Below, piece after piece: positions 8,684 to 18,994 of a stretch of 58,111 nt of DNA (position 1 is the first letter of the stretch; the number at the start of each line of letters is the position of its first letter). The notes under the pieces were generated by a model. The model was not told the DNA's origin. It was given only the letters and a program-made list of their open reading frames with translations, and made no database searches. The stretch lies in NCBI GenBank assembly GCA_035497315.1, contig DATJDU010000058.1, positions 1-58,111 of the forward strand. Direction: 5' to 3'. The position numbers were made by a program, and so were the translations under genes. Origin of the DNA: Andeanibacterium sp035497315 (lineage in GTDB: Bacteria > Pseudomonadota > Alphaproteobacteria > Sphingomonadales > Sphingomonadaceae).

Positions 8684-9270
8684 TAGCGTACTTTCCGACC
8701 AATCTGGTCCATCGTGATTGCATCAGCCACGCCGCATAGAACCGGATCGCGCCGAGGGACAGGGATTTGCCGCCCCGCCCCGGAAGAGTGACACGAAACG
8801 GCCCGCGAAAGCTGTGACTTTCCCTCCGCCCCTTGGCCCCTTCCCGCCAGTGCCAGATGTGGCTGGGCGACCAGTCGCAACAGGGCGGTATTGTCGGTTT
8901 TCCGCGCGATTCCGGTAAAGCGACCGGCATAGAGCATCGGCTTGAGCACGCCTGCGAAAGCGCGCTGTTCCAGTTCGTAACCTGTGACTTTCCGCGAACG
9001 GTGCGTGTCAGCCTTTCCTTTGCCGAGCGCGACATCCCACGCCGCCGCAAAACTCTCCGCCCCCGGACGGGCGCGCAGGCGATAGGCCGTCTCCCGCGCC
9101 ATACCCACTCGCCGCGCCGCCTCGGCAACGGAGCCTGTCTCGGCCAGATAACCCAGAAACACCGCCTGCCTGCGCGCGCTCCACCCATCGGTACGGGCGC
9201 GCAAAGGAACGGGAACGAATGCCGGCACATAACGGCGCGAGCGGAGCGATTGCTTGGTTCTGCGGGTCAT
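8683..9270 (-). CDS. helix-turn-helix protein resembling a phage terminase small subunit
   Basis: This 195-residue basic protein has a clear HTH in residues about 33-66 (RQAVFLGYLAETGSVAEAAR followed by a recognition helix region RETAYRLRA). It then reads AGAESFAAAWD-like spacing and VTGYELEQRAFAG, a layout seen in terminase-small-subunit-like proteins that stand alone in sphingomonad genomes. The last 45 residues (after GRGQGAEGK) look less protein-like and the DNA there contains short inverted GGAA..GTCAC segments, so a repeat may have been captured into the gene end. No other phage gene is adjacent, so this is not evidence of a prophage. Confidence 0.6.
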   Translation of the reverse strand: MTRRTKQSLRSRRYVPAFVPVPLRARTDGWSARRQAVFLGYLAETGSVAEAARRVGMARETAYRLRARPGAESFAAAWDVALGKGKADTHRSRKVTGYELEQRAFAGVLKPMLYAGRFTGIARKTDNTALLRLVAQPHLALAGRGQGAEGKSQLSRAVSCHSSGAGRQIPVPRRDPVLCGVADAITMDQIGRKVR

Positions 9271-9334
9271 CCGGCAGGATAAGCCACAGATCGGGGCCTG
9301 TAGGAAAATGGTTTTTCGGGGTTGGGGCGAGACT

Positions 9335-9520
9335 TAAGCCCCCTCCTCTTTAGAGGAGGGGGTTTGGGGGTGGTGCTGGCAAGGCGTTCAAGCCCGAAGG
9401 GCGATGCTGCCGCATCGCAACCACCCCTCAGTCCCCTCCTTTGAAAAGGAGAGGAAGCCGGTTGTGCGCCGAACCGCATTCCTTCGTCATCCCCGCGAAG
9501 GAGGGAAACCAGCTTCTCTC
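9335..9520. repeat. mosaic intergenic repeat with inverted GC-rich arms
   Basis: The 350-base gap before the DUF2726 gene has no gene I can support but contains several palindromic pieces. CCCCCTCCTCT at 9339 pairs with AGAGGAGGGGG. GGGGGTGGTGC at 9366 is nearly complementary to the GCAACCACCCC segment at 9416. CTCCTTT (9436) pairs with AAAGGAG. Near 9487 there is a CGTCATCCCCGCGAAGG segment of the kind dispersed in sphingomonad genomes. This is probably a composite REP-like repeat. Confidence 0.6.
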
Positions 9521-9620
9521 TCCCAGCGGACAGGCCCTCCGGTCGGAAACCTGAGCCACGAGAAAGCCCATACCGCCTGCTTAACGCCATTCTTACCTCT
9601 TTTTGCCAAAGGCATGCGCC

Positions 9621-10265
9621 ATGCTCGCGACACTCGACGCCTTGCTGGATCAACCCATACTGCTCCTCGTCGTGCTGGCGGTGGGGGCGGCGATCGGTAT
9701 CGCGGTGGAGAAACTCTTCGCTGCGCAAGACCGCGCCCTCAAGCGCGCCTATTGGCAGCGTCGCTTTGCAAACAAGCGGCGTGGCGGCGGGCCTGTTCCG
9801 GTCGGAAGTTCCGGGTTGAGCAAGGAAGACATCGCCGCCGATCAGCTCAAACTGGTGATGAAGGCCGACTTCCGGGACCGCCCGCTGCTGAACAAGTCGG
9901 AAGGCAATGTTTTCCGCGTGCTCGACAAGATCGTTATCGCGCGAAATCCTCAATGGCAGGTGATGGCGCAGGTCTCGGTCGGAGAATTCATCGCCTGCGA
10001 CGATACCGATGCCTATCGCTGCATCAACTCCAAACGCGTCGATTTCGTATTGATGGACGAGCACTGCCGCGCCCGCCACGCGCTGGAGTATCAGGGCAAC
10101 GGCCATCACCAGGGCAGTGCCGCCGCACGCGACGCCGTGAAGAAGGAAGCCCTGCGCAAGGCGGGCATCGGCTATCACGAGGTCGTGGCGGGACATACGA
10201 CCCCGGCCGAACTCAAGCGGCTGGTGGAGAAGCTGGTGCCGGCAGGTGTAGGTGCGGAGGCTTAG
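9621..10265 (+). CDS. DUF2726 domain protein
   Basis: This is 214 residues from the ATG at 9621 (MLATLDALLDQPILLLVVLA). The N-terminus is one membrane segment (residues about 9-30), followed by a basic linker. DUF2726 occupies about residues 90-190, with VFRVLDKIV, CINSKRVDFVLMD and the ALEYQGNGHHQ segment. The D..F.L pattern with a downstream acidic and histidine pair resembles the restriction-endonuclease-like fold assigned to this domain. The function of bacterial membrane-anchored forms is unknown. An upstream ATG at 9603 is possible but has no better ribosome site. Confidence 0.8.
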   Translation: MLATLDALLDQPILLLVVLAVGAAIGIAVEKLFAAQDRALKRAYWQRRFANKRRGGGPVPVGSSGLSKEDIAADQLKLVMKADFRDRPLLNKSEGNVFRVLDKIVIARNPQWQVMAQVSVGEFIACDDTDAYRCINSKRVDFVLMDEHCRARHALEYQGNGHHQGSAAARDAVKKEALRKAGIGYHEVVAGHTTPAELKRLVEKLVPAGVGAEA

Positions 10266-10297
10266 GGCTAGCCAAAAGCTTTAATGCACTGTCACCC

Positions 10298-10681
10298 CTA
10301 CCCCACATACCCCCTGAACCAATCCGCCAGCTCGCTCTCACCCAGCTCGCCCGACGCAAGCGCGAGGATCGCGACCACTGTTTCGGCGTCGCTGGCGGTG
10401 AGCCTGTGGCCGTTCAGCTGCAGGAAGGTTTCCGCGATCACCAGCGCCGTGCGCTTGTTGCCATCCGTGAAGGGGTGATTGCGCGCGATGCCCCAGGCAT
10501 AGGCGGCGGCGAGTGCGGCGGCGTCAGGCTCGCCATATTCGGCGAGATTGCGGGGGCGGGCCATGGCGCTTTCCAGCAGGCCCGCATCGCGCACGCCGCC
10601 CGGCCCGCCATGTTCGGCCAATTGTTCCGCATGGGCCGCCAGCGCCACGTCCACGGCGACCCACACCCATTGCCGGGCCAC
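10298..10681 (-). CDS. doc: Doc-family toxin (Fic fold) of a type II toxin-antitoxin pair
   Basis: This 127-residue protein has the Fic/Doc active-site motif HPFTDGNKRTA at residues 69-79 and the family segment GVRDAGLLESAMARP. Doc toxins of this class phosphorylate EF-Tu, whereas most Fic proteins AMPylate. Thr/Asp-Gly in place of the usual D-A before NKR is within family variation. The start codon lies two bases after the stop of the AbrB-type antitoxin gene, the usual antitoxin-first order. Confidence 0.9.
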   Translation of the reverse strand: MARQWVWVAVDVALAAHAEQLAEHGGPGGVRDAGLLESAMARPRNLAEYGEPDAAALAAAYAWGIARNHPFTDGNKRTALVIAETFLQLNGHRLTASDAETVVAILALASGELGESELADWFRGYVG

Positions 10682-10683
10682 GA

Positions 10684-10911
10684 TTATCTGGCGAGTTCGC
10701 GCAGCGCCCGCTTGCGGCGGGCCATCACTTCGCGGGCGACGGCCATCTGCGCCTCGAACTCCGGTTCTTCCGTGCGCAATTCGATGCCGCCGGGCGTGGT
10801 GACGAGCGAAAGCGTCTCCCCCACACCGGCACCCAGATGCGCCAGCACTTCCTTGGGGAGGATAATCCCGGCGGAATTGCCGATCCGGGTGATTTTGAGC
10901 ACCGTGTTCAT
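10684..10911 (-). CDS. AbrB/MazE-type antitoxin
   Basis: This 75-residue protein starts at the ATG at 10911. The first 45 residues form a SpoVT-AbrB swapped-hairpin DNA-binding domain (LKITRIGNSAGIILPKEVLA), and the acidic to basic C-terminal helix (EFEAQMAVAREVMARRKRAL) would bind the toxin. It directly precedes the Doc toxin gene. By analogy, the antitoxin should repress this operon from a site upstream of 10911. Confidence 0.9.
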   Translation of the reverse strand: MNTVLKITRIGNSAGIILPKEVLAHLGAGVGETLSLVTTPGGIELRTEEPEFEAQMAVAREVMARRKRALRELAR

Positions 10912-11010
10912 ACGGGCGTTATAACGCAGGCAGCGCCGCTGCACAATGCGGGGCGGCTCCACCCATCCCCATGCCTTGAGAGCGGAATTTATACTTTTAC
11001 GATCTAGGGC

Positions 11011-12093
11011 ATGCGCCTCCAATCCGATCGAAAGACGCGTTCGATGACGCCACCCGTGGCACCTTCCGAGAATAAAGCTGCAGCGCATCGTATCGACATG
11101 CTCGACATCGCGCGCGGCCTTGCGGCGCTGGCGGTGGTATTGTTCCATTACAGCGTCATCCTGCCGCGCTTCGTCCCGGATGCGGCGACGATCCCGGTGA
11201 AATTCACCTATGGGTTTTACGGCGTGCATCTGTTCTTCGTCGTGTCGGGTTTCGTGATCCTGATGACGCTGGAACGCTCGAACGTGCGGCAATTCGTGAT
11301 CTCGCGGCTGGCACGGCTCTATCCCGCATATTGGCTGGGCTGCCTGCTGACCTTCGGCATTCTCACCGCGCTCAGGCCCTTTCCCTATCCGATCGGTTTC
11401 GGCGAATTCCTCGTCAATTTGACCATGCTGCAGGATTTCGTGAAAGTGCCCCCGATCGACGGGGTTTACTGGAGCCTGAGCTACGAACTGGGCTTCTATG
11501 CCTTCATGTTCGCATTGTTCGGGCTGAAGCTGCATCGCTATGTGGCTGCCCTGCCGCTTTACATGATCGCGGGCGCGGTGCTGTTTCACTTCGCCGCGCG
11601 CTATATTCCGCATCCGCTGCATCTGCTGCTGATGGTCAACCAATATAGCCATCTGTTCGGCTGCGGGCTGGCGCTCTATCTGCTGCGCACACGCGGATCG
11701 TCATGGCTGCACTGGGGCGCGGTGGCCCTCACTCCGCTGGTGCAGATGCTGTATGACGATATGACCGGCCTTGTCGCGGGCGGGATCATCGCGGTGCTGA
11801 TGAGCGCGGCCTGCCTTGCGCGATTGGAGGCCCCGCGCGCGGCGCGGGCGCTGCTGTGGCTCGGCAGCATTTCCTATGCGCTCTATCTGGTCCACCAGAT
11901 GCTGGGCTTTGCCGCATTGGGCTGGCTGCAGGCGCAAGGCTGGGGCCCATGGGCTGCGACGCTGGCGACCGTGGCGGGCGCCCTGCTGCTGGCGCATGCA
12001 ATCACCTATTATTTCGAACGCCCGCTCTCAGCGCGAATGAAGCGCGCGCTTCGCGCTATCGGCACAAAGGTACCGGCGTCCGTCACAGTGTAG
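11011..12093 (+). CDS. acyltransferase 3 family membrane protein
   Basis: This protein is 360 residues if started at 11011, or 349 from the ATG at 11044; neither start has a strong ribosome site. It has about ten hydrophobic segments and the acyltransferase-3 signature: RIDMLDIARGLAALAVVLFH near the N-terminus, then GVHLFFVVSGFVI, and SRLARLYPAYWLG. These enzymes O-acetylate or succinylate surface sugars such as LPS or exopolysaccharide. No glycan cluster is adjacent, so the acceptor is unknown. It converges on thiC across a strong hairpin. Confidence 0.88.
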   Translation: MRLQSDRKTRSMTPPVAPSENKAAAHRIDMLDIARGLAALAVVLFHYSVILPRFVPDAATIPVKFTYGFYGVHLFFVVSGFVILMTLERSNVRQFVISRLARLYPAYWLGCLLTFGILTALRPFPYPIGFGEFLVNLTMLQDFVKVPPIDGVYWSLSYELGFYAFMFALFGLKLHRYVAALPLYMIAGAVLFHFAARYIPHPLHLLLMVNQYSHLFGCGLALYLLRTRGSSWLHWGAVALTPLVQMLYDDMTGLVAGGIIAVLMSAACLARLEAPRAARALLWLGSISYALYLVHQMLGFAALGWLQAQGWGPWAATLATVAGALLLAHAITYYFERPLSARMKRALRAIGTKVPASVTV

Positions 12094-12132
12094 GCAGGCC
12101 CGGCTTGCCCGCGCCATCGCCCCGGGAATCGA

Positions 12133-12165
12133 GGGGGCGGGGCCGTATCCCCGGCTCCCGCCCCC
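12133..12165. terminator. bidirectional hairpin between acyltransferase and thiC
   Basis: GGGGGCGGG (12133-12141) pairs perfectly with CCCGCCCCC (12157-12165), with an additional inner pairing GCC/GGC. The hairpin sits between two convergent genes. It is followed by CTTGTG on the plus strand without a long T-run, so efficiency is uncertain. Confidence 0.6.
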
Positions 12166-12175
12166 TTGTGCAGGA

Positions 12176-14035
<1,860 letters not shown>

Positions 14036-14095
14036 TCAGTCTCTCCAGCCGAGCGGAAGAGCGGATGGCGGGCCTGTCATGAGGCTGGACGCCCT

Positions 14096-14200
14096 CCACT
14101 CCCTCCGCCCGTGTTAACGGGTTCAGGTTCGACGGGTCGTGGGGCGCAACGCCCACCTCTCAGCCAATGGTCCGCAAACGGACCGGCATGGCTCCCCGGG
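14096..14200 (-). promoter_or_regulatory. TPP riboswitch (THI element) upstream of thiC
   Basis: On the minus strand the conserved THI blocks occur in order. GGGGAGCC is at 14197-14190, GGCTGAGAGG follows around 14164-14156, then ACCCGTCGAACCTG, and finally CGGAGGGA at 14107-14100, about 65 bases before the thiC start. The intervening arms can pair (for example GTCCGTTTGCGGAC). Binding of thiamine pyrophosphate is expected to shut thiC expression, probably at translation initiation or by premature termination. Confidence 0.93.
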
Positions 14201-14323
14201 GATGAATCGGGGTTCTAGGCGCTTGCGCGCACGGCGGCAAGCATGGCCATGCCGGATCGCGACAGGCCGCGCGCGACGTGCTATCTTTCGTTTCACGGGA
14301 GAGGCGAAAGAGGAGACACGCCC

Positions 14324-14707
14324 ATGAGCGTTTCCGCAAGGCACGCCCTCGCCGCCATCGCGGCGCTGGCCCTGCCCGCCGCCGCCCTCGCCCATCACGG
14401 CTGGGGCTGGACCGAGGACAGGGAAAGCCGCCTTTCCGGCACTATCCAGTCGATCAGCTTCGGCAATCCGCACATGCACCTGCAATTGCGCGCCAGCGAC
14501 GGATTGTGGGAAGCGGACCTTTCCCCGCCCATCGTGGCGCAGGGATCGGGCTTCGGCCCGGATGCGGCCAAGGCGGGCGACACCGCCATCGTCACCGGCC
14601 ACCGCGCCCGCGACAACAAACTGCGCGCCTTCAAGGGCGAGACGATCACCGTGCGCGGCAAGACCTATGACGTCTATCCCCAGCGGGAGAAGACTCTGAG
14701 GCCTTAA
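14324..14707 (+). CDS. DUF6152 family exported protein
   Basis: This is 127 residues from the ATG at 14324, with AGGAGA eleven bases upstream. A cleavable signal peptide (residues 1-23, ending ALA) precedes HHGWGWTED, the family hallmark, then the repeated-looking pattern GTIQSISFGNPHMHLQL and WEADLSPP. The fold resembles a small OB-like periplasmic domain. The His-rich mature N-terminus might bind metal. Function is not established. It is divergent from thiC. Confidence 0.82.
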   Translation: MSVSARHALAAIAALALPAAALAHHGWGWTEDRESRLSGTIQSISFGNPHMHLQLRASDGLWEADLSPPIVAQGSGFGPDAAKAGDTAIVTGHRARDNKLRAFKGETITVRGKTYDVYPQREKTLRP

Positions 14708-14816
14708 GGTGGCGTGGCAGATTGCCATCTGACTGATCGTCCGCTTTCGGGGATGTCACATCGTGAGGGGAATGGCCGCAATGTTGTGGGAAGCGGACCA
14801 CATTGCGTTGCTCCGA

Positions 14817-15173
14817 TCAGTCCTCATAGCGAACGAACCGCGTACCACATTTTGAGCACTCAGATCGTAGCGGCAAATGCGCGCCGCCGAATTCCTTTCC
14901 CCAAAGACGAATCCAGAAACGAGCATCGAGCCTCAGGCGTTCGTCGGCGTTATGATCCGCAAACGCTGGGTAGCCACATGTATGACACTTGATGGAGAAC
15001 AGTGCGGCGGCTGGAATGAAAAGAACGAGTCCAACAGCCGACGGCCAAAAGAGGCCGAATGGCCAGCCGATGAAGCAACTCAGGAGAAACAATGCAGAGG
15101 CGACAGCAGCCGCCCATTGCCAACGCCGAGCTATCTCAAATCGCTTCGGGATTGCAGGTTTGTCCGCAGCCAT
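14817..15173 (-). CDS. small membrane protein with a four-cysteine motif
   Basis: This 118-residue protein has two hydrophobic helices at residues about 19-37 and 41-60. They are followed by two CXXC motifs, CHTCG (63-67) and CSKCG (105-109), which together could make a zinc ribbon on one face of the membrane. No family is recognised. The gene stands alone, with about 110-120 bases on each side, and has lower GC in places than its neighbours. Confidence 0.6.
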   Translation of the reverse strand: MAADKPAIPKRFEIARRWQWAAAVASALFLLSCFIGWPFGLFWPSAVGLVLFIPAAALFSIKCHTCGYPAFADHNADERLRLDARFWIRLWGKEFGGAHLPLRSECSKCGTRFVRYED

Positions 15174-15297
15174 AGAGGCAATTTAGCAGCCGCAACCAAT
15201 GTCCGCTATGTTGTCGTATCCGGACAGTCAGCTTCTGGCGAAACTTCCACGAATTGCGGAAGTCAGGATTTGTCCACGCGGCCCGAGCCCAGCCCCC

Positions 15298-15699
15298 TCA
15301 CGTAAAGCGCATGAAGCCCGAAACCGCCAGCGTCAGCCCGGCAAGCAGGGTCACCACTGCCCAGGCGCGGTGCATGGCGCCGAGGTTCTTGAGCCAGAGG
15401 TGGAAATAGAGATCGGAAAAGCCGGCCACGGCCAGCGCCTCGATCATCATCAGCCCGCCGATGCCCTTCATCACGCAAGTGACGATATCGCCCGAATCCC
15501 ATGGGTTCACGAGATAGATCAGCGCGCCGAAAGTCAGCTCCACCGCCCCGCTCAGCAACTGGAGCGCGGGGGATTTGTCGATTTCGTCGATCATGGTGCG
15601 CCAGATGCCGGGCTGGCGCAGCGCGCCGATGGCGGCGAATGTGGCGAACAGGCCCAGCAGCGCGGCAGTCCACGCGGTGGGGTCGAGTGATTCAGGCAT
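15298..15699 (-). CDS. four-helix membrane protein, unknown function
   Basis: This 133-residue protein has four predicted membrane segments (about residues 9-27, 45-65, 78-95 and 110-130). The compact four-helix layout, with a polar loop EIDKSPALQL after helix 1, resembles small uncharacterised inner-membrane families. I do not recognise a specific one. The start at 15699 is followed by a plausible membrane entry MPESLDPTAWTAALLG. Confidence 0.65.
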   Translation of the reverse strand: MPESLDPTAWTAALLGLFATFAAIGALRQPGIWRTMIDEIDKSPALQLLSGAVELTFGALIYLVNPWDSGDIVTCVMKGIGGLMMIEALAVAGFSDLYFHLWLKNLGAMHRAWAVVTLLAGLTLAVSGFMRFT

Positions 15700-15805
15700 C
15701 CTCTTGCGGCTCCTCTTTGTCGTGGGAGTATTTGCGCAAGTGAGTAAGGCCGAGCCGGGGCCCTGTCCAGCACCGGATTCCGGGGATTTCCGGGTGCCGC
15801 TCCGC

Positions 15806-17311
15806 TCAGGTAAAACCGTGGCGCGCTATGTGCAGAATGCTCTGCACTGTCTCCGGATCCGAGTAATAACCGCCATGCCCCTCCGACGCAGTGGTACGGC
15901 CATCGGGACCATTGCTTACCGAGTAGACAATTCGATCCGGTCCCGCTGCCAGCGTATCGCGCATCGAATCGAGAACCCGCCTCTCCTCACGAGTGAGTTT
16001 GCCCCGTGGCAGATGATGTCGCTCCAGCCCCAGAAGGGGGGCATCCGGATAATGTCTGCGACCGTTACGTTCCAGCACGCCCGAGATCAGATATGGCAAG
16101 CTGCGGTGATAGATCTTGCCGAAGACATTTCCATCCAGATGGTTCGCCGATTCCAGCGTGTCGTGCATGGTGAAAATGCGCATCCCTTCGAACTGCGCGG
16201 AGGCCTTTCCATATAGATCTGCCGCCTCATCCATGCGGATCGCCGGCGCTAGCATGATATGGCCCGTCGAAATCTGAGGCGCGAGCGCAGTCGCCTGGGC
16301 TGCCCAGTTCGCGGTGAACACGCTACCCGCGCTATGACCGATCAGGAGCACCCGCACGGGCTTGCCGCCTGAGGCAATGGCATCGAGCCCCTGCATCAAC
16401 CGCGCTGCCGCGCCGCCTTGCAGGAAATGCTGCCGCGCGTCGTCCTTCATGGCACCCCAGATCACCGCACCGACCTTGTCGAGATACAGGCTGCCGCAAA
16501 TCTCTTCGACCACGGTCGGCCCAAGGCCGTGATCCCGCCCGCGGATATAGCGCTTCAACACACGCCACCCCGCCCGGGCAGCCGCAAGCGCAACGGCGAA
16601 GCCGGCCCCGTCGATCGCCTCGAGTCGCTTTGCGCCGACAGGCAGAGGCACTGCCCTTGCCGCGGCGATCGCCTCTCTCACCTCGGGGTCGAGCAGCTCC
16701 TGGTTCTCCAGTTTCCCCGCCTCAGCAAGGAACTGCGGATCTTCAACCAGTTCGAGGAACAGCGGATCTTCAGAAAGCTGCAGGGAATTGAGCCCGTCGG
16801 CATTTTCTGCCCAAGCGAGCTCTCCGCGCAGTTCCAGTTCGGCAAGGACCTCGTCAGCGCTCGCCTCCCGCATGGAGTCGAGCGCGGCCATTACCGCCTC
16901 CAGATCCTGTGCGGTCAACGGACGTGACCAATCGACCGCGTCCGTTACCGCAAGGAGTGCGTCCTTCGACGATACGCGCCTTTCCAGCCAGCGGATCACT
17001 CGCAGCATGATCCGTATGAACAAGGAGTTCTGCCTTAGTTCGGGCCAGTTTATGTCAATCGTCTCGCCCAGGCCAGAACGCCAGATGAGAAATGCCGTCT
17101 CCCAGCCTTCCTTCACCAGCGGATGCATCGCGTTTTGCATGATCCACGCGCTGAGCCTGCCGGCATCCTCAGCCACTAGGCCACCATGGACAAATAGCAG
17201 CAATCTGGGGTCGTCCGCAGCCGCAAGCCTGGCAAGCATGGCCTCGAAATCGTCTTCCGATTGGGCGTCAAGAACGCCGTTGCGCGAAAAGATCTGCGTG
17301 CTGCCGCCCAT
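15806..17311 (-). CDS. large alpha/beta-hydrolase-like protein
   Basis: This is a 501-residue soluble protein. An N-terminal strand-turn LLLFVHGG (about residue 37) resembles the oxyanion-hole region of alpha/beta hydrolases. The nucleophile elbow VLLIGHSAGSV lies around residue 322, and a downstream HGG/His-containing C-terminus (SEGHGGYYSD) offers a candidate catalytic histidine. The long insertion of about 250 helical residues between the first strand and the elbow is unusual. No signal peptide is visible. It is likely a serine esterase, lipase or peptidase-like enzyme, with unknown substrate. Confidence 0.7.
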   Translation of the reverse strand: MGGSTQIFSRNGVLDAQSEDDFEAMLARLAAADDPRLLLFVHGGLVAEDAGRLSAWIMQNAMHPLVKEGWETAFLIWRSGLGETIDINWPELRQNSLFIRIMLRVIRWLERRVSSKDALLAVTDAVDWSRPLTAQDLEAVMAALDSMREASADEVLAELELRGELAWAENADGLNSLQLSEDPLFLELVEDPQFLAEAGKLENQELLDPEVREAIAAARAVPLPVGAKRLEAIDGAGFAVALAAARAGWRVLKRYIRGRDHGLGPTVVEEICGSLYLDKVGAVIWGAMKDDARQHFLQGGAAARLMQGLDAIASGGKPVRVLLIGHSAGSVFTANWAAQATALAPQISTGHIMLAPAIRMDEAADLYGKASAQFEGMRIFTMHDTLESANHLDGNVFGKIYHRSLPYLISGVLERNGRRHYPDAPLLGLERHHLPRGKLTREERRVLDSMRDTLAAGPDRIVYSVSNGPDGRTTASEGHGGYYSDPETVQSILHIARHGFT

Positions 17312-17474
17312 GGTTCTCTCCCCTGATTTCCCGCAGGACCGCTTCGGAGTGCCCCGACCATCAAACGACGGTCTGTTTCCGATGGCCTGTTTCGAGAGAG
17401 GTTATCAGATCATCGAACGCCCCTCTCGCCAAGTAAGTGCGATAACGGAAGGAAGACTACGGACGAAGCCGCGG

Positions 17475-18062
17475 TTACCCTGCGCCTTGCCACTGGACGA
17501 CGGCATCCACCGGCCACAGCAGCATCAGCACGTTCAGCGTCAGATTGTCGCGGATCATCGCCAGGGTGAACAGTTCCAGCGCCACGGCCAGCACCACGCT
17601 GGCCCATGCGGGCAGGCGGCTGGCGAGGAGGAAGCCGATCATCATCCAGCCGATATCGGACATGGAATTGACGATGCTGTCCCCCACATAGCCCCAGCTT
17701 ACCGTCACTTCGCGGTAGCGGTTGATGATGAAGGGGGTGTTTTCCAGCACTTCCCAGAAGCCTTCGAACGCCACGGCAATCGGTAGTGCCCAGCGCGCGG
17801 GCAGGCCGCCGAACAGGCGCCATCGCCGCCAGAGAATATGCGCGAAGAAGTAGAACAGCAGGCCGTGGATCAGATGGCTGGGGGAATACCAGTCGGTAAT
17901 ATGCTGGCTGTTCTCGGAGGATTGCACCACGCCGTGCCACAGCTTGATCGTGCCGCAATCGCACATCACCGGGCGGTGCATCGCCAGCAATATCGCAAGG
18001 ACCAGCGCCAGCACGGCAAGCGTGGCCAGAAGCGCGCGGCGCTGGGGCAGGAGCGAGGTCAT
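17475..18062 (-). CDS. UPF0314/DUF2585 membrane protein
   Basis: This is about 195 residues from the ATG at 18062 (another ATG lies 15 bases upstream). It has several membrane helices and the strongly conserved family core: CDCGTIKLWHG, then DWYSPSHLIHG and FEGFWEVLENTPFIINRYRE, then GDSIVNSMSD. The charged and polar residues inside membrane segments suggest an intramembrane enzyme or transporter, but the function of the family is unknown. Confidence 0.9.
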   Translation of the reverse strand: MTSLLPQRRALLATLAVLALVLAILLAMHRPVMCDCGTIKLWHGVVQSSENSQHITDWYSPSHLIHGLLFYFFAHILWRRWRLFGGLPARWALPIAVAFEGFWEVLENTPFIINRYREVTVSWGYVGDSIVNSMSDIGWMMIGFLLASRLPAWASVVLAVALELFTLAMIRDNLTLNVLMLLWPVDAVVQWQGAG

Positions 18063-18142
18063 GGGCAATGAGTGCACGCACGGCGGCGGCTACGCAAGCA
18101 TGCGCAATTGTCTTTTCATTTTCGCGCTCTAATCATCCTGGC

Positions 18143-18934
18143 ATGACGAGCATCCGCACTGCCAGAGCCTTCGCCTCTATCCTCACTCCGGCGTTTCTCG
18201 CCATGGCGGGGGCTGGCCTTGCGCCATCCGCCGCACAGGCCGCGACGGAGGAAACACAGCCGCAGCAGGCCGATGTTTACGAGCAGCTCTATGATGCGCT
18301 CATCGGCGGTGTCGACACTCATGCCACGGTCGACAACCAGATCGAGACGCTCAAGCACACCCTCGTCACGCAAGATCCGAACATCGCCTTTGCCAATGAA
18401 CTGAAGCCGGGGATCATCGACCGGTTCGGCGAAGCGATGCGGCCATGGTTGCTGGAGCATTCCACTCGCGTTCTGGCGGCGTTTCGCCCGCGTTTCGTCG
18501 CCATTTTCCGCGAGGAACTCGGTGCCGAAGATACGGCGACGATGCTGGCTTTCTATACTTCCCCGCTCGGCCGGAAGATCCTGCTATCGGTCAGCCAGAA
18601 TTACACCGGCTCGAACACGCTGGGCGACATCAACGATTTCTCGGACGGCGATGTGATAATCGATGCGGCGGATGTCGAGAAGGATATCGCCACCGCTGCC
18701 ATGCGGACTGCGGCACAGATCACGCCAGAGGACATCGCGAGCGATACAAGCGGCTTCCTGACAAATGCCGCGCTGATCGAAAAGATGGCGCACACCAACA
18801 CGAAAGTCACCGCCCTGAGAGTGGAGATGGAGCAGGTGCAGCCCGACCCGGACATCGCCGAGGGCTTAATCCGGTCGCTCGAAGCGATCTTCGACGAGAT
18901 CGCCCCGGAACTGAAACCCGACGGCGCCGAATAA
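18143..18934 (+). CDS. DUF2059 exported protein
   Basis: This is 263 residues from the ATG at 18143, giving a signal peptide ending in AAQA. The mature protein is helical. A segment near residues 105-150 (FREELGAEDTATMLAFYTSPLGRKIL) fits the DUF2059 pattern of helical pairs ending in a Y-x-(S/T)-P-x-G-[KR] turn. Family members are periplasmic proteins of unknown role. It lies just upstream of crtY with a 60-base gap and could be in the same transcript. Confidence 0.78.
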   Translation: MTSIRTARAFASILTPAFLAMAGAGLAPSAAQAATEETQPQQADVYEQLYDALIGGVDTHATVDNQIETLKHTLVTQDPNIAFANELKPGIIDRFGEAMRPWLLEHSTRVLAAFRPRFVAIFREELGAEDTATMLAFYTSPLGRKILLSVSQNYTGSNTLGDINDFSDGDVIIDAADVEKDIATAAMRTAAQITPEDIASDTSGFLTNAALIEKMAHTNTKVTALRVEMEQVQPDPDIAEGLIRSLEAIFDEIAPELKPDGAE

Positions 18935-18994
18935 CCGCGCGCGCACTGCGGCGGAGCGCTTGCACCCCTCACCCGGTCGGCTAAAGCCTTCGGT

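Noticed and set aside
8683..9270. A prophage suggested by the terminase-like gene
   Set aside because: No capsid, portal, tail, lysis or integrase gene is nearby; the gene stands alone.
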